Assembly: GCF_001044395.1 (NCBI RefSeq)
Contig: NZ_JANU01000003.1
Span: forward strand, 62,001 to 126,000
DNA: 64,000 bases
DNA from: Caenimonas sp. SL110
GTDB lineage: Bacteria > Pseudomonadota > Gammaproteobacteria > Burkholderiales > Burkholderiaceae_C
Direction of reading: 5' to 3'
A program made the position numbers and the translations under genes. Within the stretch, counting starts at the first letter, position 1. The number at the start of each line of letters is the position of its first letter. Of this stretch, positions 16,396 to 25,354 are shown one piece after another. The notes below the pieces were generated by a model. The model saw nothing but the letters and a program-made list of their open reading frames with translations, was not told the origin of the DNA and ran no database searches.

Positions 16396-18432
16396 TCAAG
16401 CCAGTGGTTGGCTTTGCTGCTTGAGGTAACGCAGGGATTGCCGTTCGGCGTCGCCCCCGGGCTGCATCAAGCTGCGCAGTGTAAATACTTTGCTGCTGTG
16501 CCGCAACCCGGGAAGCAGGAAGCTGCCCAGCGGTTTGAGCACGAGTTCGGTTCGCTCAAATGGCACGCCGATTCGTTCGGCTGCGTGCGCCCCGATGAGC
16601 ACCGGACAGGCGAGTTCTTCGGTCAGGTCCTGCAGGCGGATCGCTACCGTGACGACCTGCCCCAGAACTGAGTGCACGCGCCTTTGCGCCGGGCCGAAAC
16701 TGCCCAGCAGCGCGATGCCGCTTTCAACGCCAACTCCCAATGCCAGCGGCTCCAGCCCCTGCGGCGGCACATTGGGCAGTTCTTCGCTGCAGCGCAGCCA
16801 GAGTTCGCGCGCAGCATCGATGGCCTGCATCGTGTGGTCGGCGCACGGACGGGATCCGTTGAATACCGCGATCAGGCTGTCGCCGACCATTTCTTCGACG
16901 GCGCCGCCATAGGATGCAACGATGGCGCTGGCCGTCGTGTAGAAACGGTGCAGGACACGGGCTGCGTCCTCCGGGCTTCGCGCTTCGCAATAAGCCGAGA
17001 AATTGCGCACGTCCGCCACCACCACTGTGACTTCGCGACGCTCCGCCTCGATCTCGCCCGTGGGCTCCACCATCGCGATTTTTTCGGCCACCGATGCGGG
17101 CAGGTAGCTCGACAGGTTGCGAAACAGCCTTCCCTGTTCTGCGAGGCTGCGCGCGTGTTCGGCCAAACCCAGGCTCAAGCCGATGAACGCGATCGCGAGG
17201 GCAGCGTGGGACCAACCCAGCCACCACCCCTGAAACACCAGGGCTCCCGCATGAAGCGCAAAGCCCCCCAGCGCCAGCGCGAGTGACGCAAGCGGAATCC
17301 ACAGCACGCGCGACGAGGCCCTGCGGCCATCGGCCCTGCGCATCACCACCGGGCGTGTCCAGCTGAGTGCGAGCAGGGCCAGCGCTGCAGCCAGGGCCCA
17401 CCCGAGCTGCACCGTCAGGGCAGCGCGAGGCGTGAACGGAATGTTCTGGTCGAGCATCGCCGTCAGCAACTGGGCATGCACTTCGACTCCGCTGACTGCG
17501 CCACCCTGGGCCGTCGGCACCGTATCGCCGAGACCGAAAGCAGAAGCTCCGATGAGCACCCATGCGCCCTTGAGCAACTCAGGCCGCTCGACCCGGCCCT
17601 GGAGCACATCGGCCGCCGGTATCGACGTGATGGCCGAGCGCGCCTTGAGATAAGGCACGCGGATGTCGCCATGGGTGTCCAGTGGAATTCGCAGCCCGGG
17701 CATGGCGCCCAGCGTCACCATCCATGCCGGGTCCCAGGGCCCCTGCCCCGGTTCAGCACGCAGCGGCGTTGCAGTTCCTGCTGTATCGAGCGCCAGCAGG
17801 CCGGCGATTGCGAGTGTCGGGTAATTGCGCTGGTCGTAACAGACGATGGCCGGCACCTTGCGCACAGTACCGTCTGGATCGATCCGGGGGGTGATATGGC
17901 CCGCCGGGATACCCGGCAGGTCGGCGTTTGCCACATACCCGCGTGCCGGCGCGGCGGGTGGCATGCAGGCCTGGCCGGGCAACGCCCCTGCCAGTTGACC
18001 CGACGTCTGGCGGCTCTCATCGTTCAGTGCAAAGACCTGGGCCACCACAGCCGGTGCGCTCGCCTGCCCGTTGGCCAGCGCCCTGGCGAGGTCGGCGGTG
18101 CCCGGCCTTGAATCCGCGTAAACCAGATCGTGCATCTGGAGCGCAACGCCATATTCGCGCAGCTTGTCGACCAGCTGGGCCTGCGTCTGGCGCGGCCACG
18201 GCCAGGGACCGATGCGGGCCACGCTCGCATCGTCCACATCGACCACGATCACTCGGCGTTCGGCAGCCGGGTCGGCCTGCAACTGCCACACCAGGTCGGT
18301 TGCCCGCTCGTCGGCCTGGTGAAAAGCTGCCGGCGCCAGCACGACGAGTCCCGCCCAGGCCAGCAGGGCGACCAACACCGCCGCCACGCGCAGGCGCCAG
18401 GGAGTGAACGCCATGATGCCGACGCTTGCCAT
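16396..18432 (-). CDS. CHASE2-domain class III nucleotide cyclase
   Basis: 678 residues. An N-terminal membrane anchor (about 13-35), a CHASE2 sensor domain (about 36-330, with VVDVDDASVARIGPWPWPR and GVEVHAQLLTAML), three membrane helices (about 340-425) and a class III cyclase domain (about 460-650). The first metal-binding Asp is D474 in VVVADVRNFS and the second D518 in VEEMVGDSLIAVF. The base-selecting Lys of adenylate cyclases is aligned to E514, the Asp/Thr partner to S588 and the transition-state Asn to T595, while Arg599 is kept. It may therefore have altered nucleotide choice or low activity. Its start overlaps the fecR stop (TGATG), so the two are co-translated. Alignment is by eye. 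Confidence 0.9.
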   Translation of the reverse strand: MASVGIMAFTPWRLRVAAVLVALLAWAGLVVLAPAAFHQADERATDLVWQLQADPAAERRVIVVDVDDASVARIGPWPWPRQTQAQLVDKLREYGVALQMHDLVYADSRPGTADLARALANGQASAPAVVAQVFALNDESRQTSGQLAGALPGQACMPPAAPARGYVANADLPGIPAGHITPRIDPDGTVRKVPAIVCYDQRNYPTLAIAGLLALDTAGTATPLRAEPGQGPWDPAWMVTLGAMPGLRIPLDTHGDIRVPYLKARSAITSIPAADVLQGRVERPELLKGAWVLIGASAFGLGDTVPTAQGGAVSGVEVHAQLLTAMLDQNIPFTPRAALTVQLGWALAAALALLALSWTRPVVMRRADGRRASSRVLWIPLASLALALGGFALHAGALVFQGWWLGWSHAALAIAFIGLSLGLAEHARSLAEQGRLFRNLSSYLPASVAEKIAMVEPTGEIEAERREVTVVVADVRNFSAYCEARSPEDAARVLHRFYTTASAIVASYGGAVEEMVGDSLIAVFNGSRPCADHTMQAIDAARELWLRCSEELPNVPPQGLEPLALGVGVESGIALLGSFGPAQRRVHSVLGQVVTVAIRLQDLTEELACPVLIGAHAAERIGVPFERTELVLKPLGSFLLPGLRHSSKVFTLRSLMQPGGDAERQSLRYLKQQSQPLA

Positions 18433-19964
18433 CAGCGCGACCAGAGGGTGATGCCTGACAGGACGCCGCTACCGATCGTCTTGTCAAATTTGTAGCCCAC
18501 CGACTTGCCGTCCAGCGAGGTCGCCCCGGAGATGAGCTGATTGGCCGTCGAGCGATCCAGGAAGAGCCCGTCAGCAGTGACCGATCCGGCCCCTGAAATG
18601 GTGACGCCGCCCGTCAACGCGCTGGAGACACGCAGGTCCGTGGCGAACTTCCGGTTGACGAAATCGACCGAGAGGTTGCCCCCATCGACCGAAGCAGCAG
18701 AAACAATGCCCGACAGCGAATATTGCGCATAGCCCTGATCCAGTTTGAACTGGTAGGCGCCGAGGTTGCGGTCGAGCGCAGGCAACGCACCTTGCGTGCG
18801 ATACAGGCTGAATTGCGAGTTGCCCACGGTCGATTTCCGGCCGACAGAGGCCACGCCCACCTGCTCGCTGAAGTCCGTCGGGCCGGCCGGATTGGCCGCC
18901 CACCGGCCCCACGCCAGTGATGAAGGTGGTGGCGGCGGCGCTGGCGGCAAAGGCGCCGGCGGGGAAGTAGGCGCTGGCGCAGGCGGTGGTGGTGCCGGCG
19001 GCACCGGAGCCGGCGAGGGCGCAGGCGGCGAAGGCGCGGGCGGTTCAACCGCTGGTGGCGCAGGCGTGGAAGGTGCAGGCGAAGGCGTAGGTGCCGGAGG
19101 TACCTGTGCCACGGCATTGCCTGCGATCAATTCCTTGACCACGCCTTCGACCATCGCGGTGGTCGCCAGGGATTCGGGCTCGCCATGACCCGGAGCGAGC
19201 GATTGCGGCGTCGCCGGACCTCCCGAAGAACCGTGCGGCTGCAACCCGGACTCCGCCGGACGGGGCGCTGCGGCGATCATGGTGGGTCCATTGATCGCTT
19301 TCAGCTCGGGCTGGGCCAGTTGCGCGCGGAACTCAAGAAAGAGCCTGCCCATATCCGCAGACAGCAGACGCTCGGCCGACGATCCGCACGGCCCCAGCCC
19401 CTGGGCGCTGCAAGCCTCATCGAGCGGTGCCATGACGATCGCGCCCTGATTGACCTGGGCGCTGGTGCCGCCCTCGCCAGAACGCACGACAAAGTCAGTG
19501 CCCCGCACGCCGATGGCGACCAGCGGGGTGTTCAGCCGGAAACGCTCCCGGGCACCTTCGGCTGCGGCACCGGAAATCGCGCGCGCAACGCCGTATTCGA
19601 GCTTGAAGCGAACGGCGGACTGGGCAACCTGTTTGGGGTCGTAACGGTAGTCTTCGATCCAGAGCCGGCTGCCGGGGCGCACGCTGACCAGGGCGCCGTC
19701 GATGAACCGCACATGGATATGGCCGCCTTCTGCCGTATCCAGCCGGTCGCCCGGCAAGATCGTCGCGCCCTTTTGCACCGCCTCGGGAATGCCAAGCGCC
19801 GATGTCTTCATCACCGGTCCCACGCTCATCGTCACTTCGCCCACCGCACGGGACCGCGCCGGTACATCGGCGCGGACCTGGGCCGTCCAGGCAGCCAATG
19901 CGCACAGCACCGCCGCAGGCAGGCAGGCCAGGCCAGGGTGATTAAAGGTTGATGGGCGTTTCAT
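18432..19964 (-). CDS. FecR-domain protein with proline-rich linker and C-terminal beta-domain
   Basis: 510 residues from ATG 19964. Residues 1-33 form a Sec signal peptide ending AQVRA-DVPA, so the protein is exported. Residues about 60-185 are a FecR domain (LDTAEGGHIHVRFIDGALVSV, then NTPLVAIGVRGTDFVVRSGEG). A Pro/Ala-rich linker occupies about 289-349. Residues 350-510 are strand-rich and Gly-rich (VDFVNRKFATDLRVSS, GSVTADGLFLDRSTANQLISGA, GVLSGITLW), resembling the small beta-barrel domain of TbpB-like proteins. FecR domains usually relay periplasmic signals to sigma regulators; here no sigma gene is near and the partner is a co-translated CHASE2 cyclase. An upstream start would add 44 residues without a signal-peptide form, so ATG 19964 is preferred. 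Confidence 0.85.
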   Translation of the reverse strand: MKRPSTFNHPGLACLPAAVLCALAAWTAQVRADVPARSRAVGEVTMSVGPVMKTSALGIPEAVQKGATILPGDRLDTAEGGHIHVRFIDGALVSVRPGSRLWIEDYRYDPKQVAQSAVRFKLEYGVARAISGAAAEGARERFRLNTPLVAIGVRGTDFVVRSGEGGTSAQVNQGAIVMAPLDEACSAQGLGPCGSSAERLLSADMGRLFLEFRAQLAQPELKAINGPTMIAAAPRPAESGLQPHGSSGGPATPQSLAPGHGEPESLATTAMVEGVVKELIAGNAVAQVPPAPTPSPAPSTPAPPAVEPPAPSPPAPSPAPVPPAPPPPAPAPTSPPAPLPPAPPPPPSSLAWGRWAANPAGPTDFSEQVGVASVGRKSTVGNSQFSLYRTQGALPALDRNLGAYQFKLDQGYAQYSLSGIVSAASVDGGNLSVDFVNRKFATDLRVSSALTGGVTISGAGSVTADGLFLDRSTANQLISGATSLDGKSVGYKFDKTIGSGVLSGITLWSR

Positions 19965-20005
19965 TGCGCAGACGACTTGGACTCGGGACAACCCGATGGA
20001 TGTGT

Positions 20006-20048
20006 AATTTATCAAGCCCGACCGTCCGGCGATGTGCGTACGGTCACA
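20006..20048 (-). promoter_or_regulatory. CRP-like class II promoter of the fecR-cyclase operon
   Basis: TGTGCGTACGGTCACA at 20033-20048 matches TGTGA-N6-TCACA at nine of ten core positions, with a TTT flank that also fits the CRP consensus. On the minus strand a TAAATT hexamer (20011-20006) follows after exactly 21 bases, the class II spacing, and no -35 box is seen. The fecR start codon is 42 bases past the hexamer. The site lies between fecR and the divergent crp-like gene and could also affect the latter. Confidence 0.55.
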
Positions 20049-20149
20049 TTTCAAGAACTTGCGGCTTCGGGGCAGTCTCGTACGGACCCGTATCATTGGG
20101 ATTTTGTACAGCCCAACGGTCCAGACACCCTGCCGCTTCCTATAACCCC

Positions 20150-20842
20150 ATGCCCGTGCCCGTCAATGAGCTAACCCGGCTGCCGCTTCTGGCGGGCCTG
20201 CCGCAGGTGACTCTGGGGCATCTGGCCCAGCACGCGACCGAGCGCACGTTTGCCAAGCGGGAGGTGGTTCTTCAAAAAGGCGGGGACGGACTTTCATTCT
20301 GCTTCCTGCTCGATGGGCGCCTGCAGGGCGTCGATTTCACCGCTGACGGCCGGGAGGTCGGGCTTTACTTCGTTGGCGCAGGCGACTACTTCGGGGACCT
20401 GTCGGTCATCGACAGCCAGCCGCAACCGGTCTACGTGACCGCCGTGTCCCGCTCACGCGTCATCTTCGTACCCCGCGACCTGATTCGCCCCATCCTGTTT
20501 GCGCATCCGAAGGTTGCCGAAATCCTGTGCACCGGCCTGTCGCTGCGGCTGCGGCAGGTTTCCGGCCAGCGGCGAATCCTGGGCCTGGCCAATCCGCTGC
20601 AACGTGTCTGCGCCCAACTCGAACTGCTCTTCGTGAAGACGGCCGAGGGGAAGGTGCAGGTGCCCAACGCGCCCACCCACCAGGAGATCGCGATCATGAT
20701 CAACGCCAGCCGCGAGACCGTGACGCGTGTCTTCCAGTTCCTGCAAAGCCGCGGCATTGTTGAGCGCAACGGCAACAATATCAACGTGGAAGACGCGAGC
20801 TTTCTCGAAGACGTCGCCGCAGGGCGCAGGCAGCCCGACTAG
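20150..20842 (+). CDS. Crp/Fnr-family transcriptional regulator
   Basis: 230 residues from ATG 20150. An N-terminal cyclic-nucleotide-binding fold (about 10-110), a dimer helix (about 111-140) and a winged helix-turn-helix (about 172-215). The recognition helix reads ASRETVTRVF (186-195), keeping the Arg, Glu and second Arg that in E. coli CRP read TGTGA. The phosphate-binding cassette is unlike CRP: GELG is FGDLS (81-85), and the Arg82-Ser83 pair that grips cAMP aligns to Pro93-Val94. Ligand use is therefore uncertain; c-di-GMP-responsive Clp-type proteins are an alternative. It is divergent from the fecR-cyclase operon, with a CRP-like site between. TATCAT at 20091-20096 may be its -10 box. 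Confidence 0.9.
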   Translation: MPVPVNELTRLPLLAGLPQVTLGHLAQHATERTFAKREVVLQKGGDGLSFCFLLDGRLQGVDFTADGREVGLYFVGAGDYFGDLSVIDSQPQPVYVTAVSRSRVIFVPRDLIRPILFAHPKVAEILCTGLSLRLRQVSGQRRILGLANPLQRVCAQLELLFVKTAEGKVQVPNAPTHQEIAIMINASRETVTRVFQFLQSRGIVERNGNNINVEDASFLEDVAAGRRQPD

Positions 20843-20948
20843 GGCCCGGCCAGCGGACCCGTGCGATAGAATCGCCCCGCCCGACAGGTGCCTCGCCCAC
20901 AGGCGGCAACGGGCGACCGGCGGCCCGAGTGCCCCATCCAAATTCCCC

Positions 20949-23900
20949 ATGTCATCCCAAATCCCACCCTATCTGCCGTCCGGCGAGGCCCCGCTCGCCA
21001 GCATCGTCATCCGCAGCATGGACCGGCCGACGCTCACCCGGGCCCTGGCATGCATTGCCGTGCAGACCTGGCCGGCGATCGAAGTCGTCCTGGTGAACGC
21101 GAAAGGCGAGGGACACGCCCCCGTTGGCGACAAGTGCGGACCCTTTCCCGTGCAGACCGTATCCAAGGGTGGGCGTCTGTCACGGTCCCAGGCAGCCAAC
21201 GCCGGCATCGCGGCGGCGCGCGGCCAGTGGATCTGCTTTCTGGACGACGACGACTGGTTCAGCCCCACCCACATTGAGGCGCTGGCATTGCGCCTGCTGC
21301 GTGAGCCGCAGGCGGTCGCCGCGTACTCCGGAGTGAGCTGCGTGGAAATGGACGAGTCGGGCGAGCCGCGCGAGGTCATGCGCTACAACTTCGAGTTCGA
21401 TGCGGCCCGGCTCATCCTGGAGAACTACCTGCCGATCCACGCCGTGCTGTTCCAGCGTGCGGCGGCCCTGCGCGTGGCCGGCTTCGACGAGGCACTGCCG
21501 ATCTTCGAAGACTGGGATTTCTGGATACAGCTGTCGCGCGGCACCCGCTTTGAACATGTCGACCAGGTGAGCGCCACCTATCGGCTGGGTTCCGGCGACT
21601 CCGGGCTCTACGGCAACACAGCCCTTCAAGAAGAATATGCGCAGCGCATCCTGCGCAAGTGGCTGCCTGAGATTCGACAGGAAGACTGGGCTGCGATCTG
21701 GGACAAGACCCGGCGCGGCTTTCGTGTGCAAGACGCGCTCAACCGGGATATCAAGAGGCTGACCGCCGAAACCGCGACCTGGCAAGGCGAGGTCCTCAGG
21801 CTCAACCAGGACCTGCAGGCCCGTCACGTCGAGCTCGCGCAGCTCGGTCAGGTTTTTGCCACTGCCGAACAGGCGTGGCGCTCGCAGCTGTTGCAACAGG
21901 AACAGGTCCGGCTTGCGGCGATTGCGGCGCTGGAACAGACCATCGAAGCCGAGCGCCAGCAGGCGGCCCAGGCAGCGGCCAGTTCCGCGGCTCTTGCGCA
22001 AGGATGGGAAGCCGAAGCCAGGCGCAGCGCGCAAGCCGCGGCGGATACGCTGGCACAAGCCGAAGCCGCGCGGCTGGAGGCAACCGCATCGGCGATGCGC
22101 GTGGGCGAAGCGCTGCATCGCGCGATGAATGAGTACAACTCGACCGCCGCAATGCTTCGCGAGGAACAGTTCACCGTCTGGCGCCCCCTGATGCGCAAGG
22201 CCAAGCGATCGGTCAAGGGCGTCTGGCGACAGCTCCCCACGCCCGTGCAGAAAGTGGTCCGACAGGCGTTGGGCCGGCCCTTGCCGCCCATGCACCTCGC
22301 ACCTGCGGCAGAAGTTCCGGGCACGGGCCAGGCCTGCGACTGGCGCGCCGCGCTGGCTGGCGGCACGCCAGGCGCATTCACGGTGATCCTGTTCCCGGTC
22401 ATCGACTGGCATTTCCGCATCCAGCGGCCGCAGCACATGGCGCGCGAACTCGGCCGCCAGGGGCATCGCGTGCTCTACGTGAGCACCACGTTCGTGGACG
22501 GCTCAGGGCCCGCCGACTGCCGCCTGATCGAATCGCCCGCGCCCAACATCTTCCTGCTGCAGCTCGCGCTGCCGCATCCGGTGCCCAACATCTATGAAGG
22601 CGCGCTGTCCGTCGAGCAGGCACAGCAACTGGCGGACACATTCGTGTGGCTGCAACAGACCGCCGATCTCGGCCCGCTGGTGTCGCTGATCGATCTTCCG
22701 TTCTGGAGACCGGTCGCGGCCCGCCTGCCTGCGAACCTGGTGGTCTATGACTGCATGGACTACCACGCAGGCTTTTCCAACAACATCGGCGCTTCACTCG
22801 GTGAAGAGCACCTGCTGCTGAAAACCTGCGACCTGCTGGTCACGACATCCAGCCGCCTGGCCGACATGATGCAGGCGCGCGCGCCGGGCAAGCCGCATGC
22901 GCTCGTGCGAAACGGCACCGAAGTCGCCCACTTCGCCAACGTCCCGTCCGAGCTGAAGATCGCAAGGGACGAGCGCCCTGTCGTCGGCTACTTCGGCGCG
23001 ATTTCCGAGTGGTTCGATATCCAGCTGGTGATCGACCTGGCGCAAAGCCGTCCCCAGTGGCGCTTCATCCTGGTGGGCTCGACCTTCGGCTGCGACATCT
23101 CGCAGGCCCAGAAGGTCGACAACATCGAGTTCGTCGGCGAAGTGCCTTACAACGAGTTGCCAGGCTGGGTCCACGCGTTCGACGTGTGCCTGATCCCCTT
23201 CCTCATCAACGAACTCACCAGCTGCACCAATCCGGTCAAGGTCTACGAGTACCTGAGCGCTGGCAAGCCAGTCGTGGCCACCCGCATGCCGGAGCTCGAA
23301 GCCATCGCCGACCAGGTGCAGATCGCCGACGACGCTGTTGGTTTTGCAAGGGCCATCGAGCTGGCATTCGAAGAAAACAAGGACCCGCAGGCGGTTACGG
23401 CACGGCGAAGCTGGGCGTCCGGCCATTCGTGGGAAGCGCGCGCAGAGCAGTTCTCGAAGGCGGTGGCCGACTGCCTGCCCAGGGTGAGCCTGATCGTGCT
23501 TTGCTACAACAACCTCGAACTCACCAAGGCCTGCGTCGAGTCGGTGGAAAAGCACAGCCTCTGGCCCAACCTGGAGCTGATCCTGGTCGACAACGCCTCC
23601 AGTGATGACACGCCCGCCTGGCTGACCCAATACGCCAAAGGCCGTTCGTGGGTCAAGCCGGTCCTCAACAGCAAGAACCTGGGCTTTGCGGCCGGCAACA
23701 ACGTCGGACTCAAGGTCGCAACGGGCGACTACCTGATCATGCTCAACAACGACACCGAGGTGTCGCCCGGCTGGATTCACGGCCTGCGTCGCCACTTCGT
23801 CAGCGACCCGGGGCTCGGCATGGTCGGCCCGGTCACCGACAACATCGGTAATGAAGCCAAGATCGACGTGGGCTATACCGACAAGGCCGACATGCCGGCC

Positions 23901-24251
23901 TGGGCTGCGGCTCGCGCGGTTCATCACGCAGGCGAGCGAATCGACAACCGCGTGCTGGCGTTCTTCTGCGTCGCGCTCAGGCGCAAGGTCTACGAAGAAG
24001 TCGGCGGGCTCGATGAAGCCTTCGGCCTGGGCTTTTTTGAAGACGACGACTACTGCAACCGCGCGCGTGCTGCCGGCTGGCGGCTGGCGATTGCCGAGGA
24101 CGTGTTCGTGCATCACCACCTGTCGGCCAGCTTCGACAAGCTCAAGAGCTCGACACGGCAGGCGCTGTTTGAAAAGAACAAGGAAATCTACGAGCGCAAA
24201 TGGGGTCCCTGGGTGCCTCACGTCTACCGCGAACCGAAGCCAACAACATGA
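20949..24251 (+). CDS. Three-domain glycosyltransferase (GT2 - coiled coil - GT4 - GT2)
   Basis: 1100 residues. Residues about 12-240 are a GT-A family 2 domain (ASIVIRSMDRPTLTRAL, the acidic FLDDDDWF motif, EDWDFWIQLSRG). Residues about 255-410 are an Ala/Gln/Glu-rich coiled coil. Residues about 470-830 are a GT-B domain (HFRIQRPQHMARELGRQGHRV, VGYFGAISEWFDIQLV, NPVKVYEYLSAGKPVV). Residues about 840-1080 are a second GT2 domain (VSLIVLCYNNLELTKACVES, IMLNNDTEVSPGW, FFEDDDYCNRARAAGW). Such proteins build polysaccharide chains with several linkages. ATG 20949 follows a TAGAAT hexamer at 20867-20872 that may be a -10 box. The stop overlaps the wecB start (ATGA). Confidence 0.88.
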   Translation: MSSQIPPYLPSGEAPLASIVIRSMDRPTLTRALACIAVQTWPAIEVVLVNAKGEGHAPVGDKCGPFPVQTVSKGGRLSRSQAANAGIAAARGQWICFLDDDDWFSPTHIEALALRLLREPQAVAAYSGVSCVEMDESGEPREVMRYNFEFDAARLILENYLPIHAVLFQRAAALRVAGFDEALPIFEDWDFWIQLSRGTRFEHVDQVSATYRLGSGDSGLYGNTALQEEYAQRILRKWLPEIRQEDWAAIWDKTRRGFRVQDALNRDIKRLTAETATWQGEVLRLNQDLQARHVELAQLGQVFATAEQAWRSQLLQQEQVRLAAIAALEQTIEAERQQAAQAAASSAALAQGWEAEARRSAQAAADTLAQAEAARLEATASAMRVGEALHRAMNEYNSTAAMLREEQFTVWRPLMRKAKRSVKGVWRQLPTPVQKVVRQALGRPLPPMHLAPAAEVPGTGQACDWRAALAGGTPGAFTVILFPVIDWHFRIQRPQHMARELGRQGHRVLYVSTTFVDGSGPADCRLIESPAPNIFLLQLALPHPVPNIYEGALSVEQAQQLADTFVWLQQTADLGPLVSLIDLPFWRPVAARLPANLVVYDCMDYHAGFSNNIGASLGEEHLLLKTCDLLVTTSSRLADMMQARAPGKPHALVRNGTEVAHFANVPSELKIARDERPVVGYFGAISEWFDIQLVIDLAQSRPQWRFILVGSTFGCDISQAQKVDNIEFVGEVPYNELPGWVHAFDVCLIPFLINELTSCTNPVKVYEYLSAGKPVVATRMPELEAIADQVQIADDAVGFARAIELAFEENKDPQAVTARRSWASGHSWEARAEQFSKAVADCLPRVSLIVLCYNNLELTKACVESVEKHSLWPNLELILVDNASSDDTPAWLTQYAKGRSWVKPVLNSKNLGFAAGNNVGLKVATGDYLIMLNNDTEVSPGWIHGLRRHFVSDPGLGMVGPVTDNIGNEAKIDVGYTDKADMPAWAAARAVHHAGERIDNRVLAFFCVALRRKVYEEVGGLDEAFGLGFFEDDDYCNRARAAGWRLAIAEDVFVHHHLSASFDKLKSSTRQALFEKNKEIYERKWGPWVPHVYREPKPTT

Positions 24252-25354
24252 AGAAGTGCAAGATCGTCTGCGTGGTGGGCACGCGGCCCGAAGCGGTGAA
24301 GATGGCCCCGGTGATCCTGGCGCTGCAGGCGCAGGAATGGGCGCAAGTGCGCGTGCTCGCGACAGCGCAGCACCGCCACATGCTCGACCAGGTGCTGCAG
24401 GTGTTCGGCATCACGCCCGACATCGACCTGGACATGATGCAGCCCAACCAGGACCTCACCGCACTGACCGCGCGCATGCTGCTGGCGATGGACAGCGTGC
24501 TCAAGACAGAAAAGCCCGACGCCGTGCTGGCCCAGGGCGACACGACCACGGTGATGGTGTCGGCGCTCGCGAGCTTCTACCTCAACATCCCGTTCGGCCA
24601 TGTGGAAGCCGGCCTGCGCACCGGTGACATGCGCCGGCCATTCCCGGAAGAAATGAATCGCGTGCTCGCCGGTCACATGGCCCGCTGGCATTTCGCGCCG
24701 ACCACCAGCTCGCGCGACAACCTGCTGCGTGAAGGCATATCCGCCGATGCGGTTCACGTCACTGGCAACACCGTGATCGACGCCTTGCAGACGATGGCGG
24801 CGCGCACCCCAGCACTCGAACCCACGCCCGGCCGGCGACTGATTCTCGTCACCGCCCACCGCCGCGAAAGCTTTGGCGCGCCGCTGGTCGAAATCTGCAA
24901 CGCGATCCGCACGCTGGTGGCCAACAACCCCGACGTCGAAGTGCTCTACCCAGTGCACCCGAACCCGAATGTGCAACAGACCGTCCAAGAAATGCTGGGC
25001 GGCAATCCGCGCATCACGCTCACCACACCGCTGGACTACCAGCCGTTCGTCGCCGCGATGAAGGGCGCGCACCTGATCCTCACCGACTCGGGCGGCGTGC
25101 AGGAAGAGGCGCCTGCGCTGGGCAAGCCCGTGCTCGTGCTGCGCGAAGAGACCGAGCGCCCCGAAGCCGTCGCGTTCGGCGTCGTGCAGCTGATCGGCAC
25201 GGACAGCGCAAAGATCATCGCGGCTGCGCAAAAGCTGCTCGATGACGATGCGGCCTGGCGCGCTATGGCCAAGGGTGTGTCGCCCTATGGCGACGGCCAT
25301 GCATCCGAACGCATCGTGGACGTGTTGCAGCGATTCCACGCCTCGTGCAGCTGA
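24248..25354 (+). CDS. wecB: UDP-N-acetylglucosamine 2-epimerase (non-hydrolysing)
   Basis: 368 residues converting UDP-GlcNAc to UDP-ManNAc for surface polysaccharide. Family landmarks are VVGTRPEAVKMAPVI near the N-terminus, VLAQGDTTTVM, GHVEAGLRTGD with FPEEMNR, VTAHRRES and DSGGVQEEAPALGKPVLVLREETERPEA. The start MKKCKIV overlaps the stop of the preceding glycosyltransferase gene; an in-frame ATG 48 bases upstream would lie inside that gene. The length fits the family. The next gene starts at a GTG inside its last codons, showing tight coupling in a polysaccharide operon. Confidence 0.95.
   Translation: MKKCKIVCVVGTRPEAVKMAPVILALQAQEWAQVRVLATAQHRHMLDQVLQVFGITPDIDLDMMQPNQDLTALTARMLLAMDSVLKTEKPDAVLAQGDTTTVMVSALASFYLNIPFGHVEAGLRTGDMRRPFPEEMNRVLAGHMARWHFAPTTSSRDNLLREGISADAVHVTGNTVIDALQTMAARTPALEPTPGRRLILVTAHRRESFGAPLVEICNAIRTLVANNPDVEVLYPVHPNPNVQQTVQEMLGGNPRITLTTPLDYQPFVAAMKGAHLILTDSGGVQEEAPALGKPVLVLREETERPEAVAFGVVQLIGTDSAKIIAAAQKLLDDDAAWRAMAKGVSPYGDGHASERIVDVLQRFHASCS

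Noticed and set aside
18910..19110. Low-complexity GGCGCAGG-type DNA as a minisatellite
   Set aside because: It encodes the in-frame Pro/Ala-rich linker of the FecR protein and has no fixed repeat unit.
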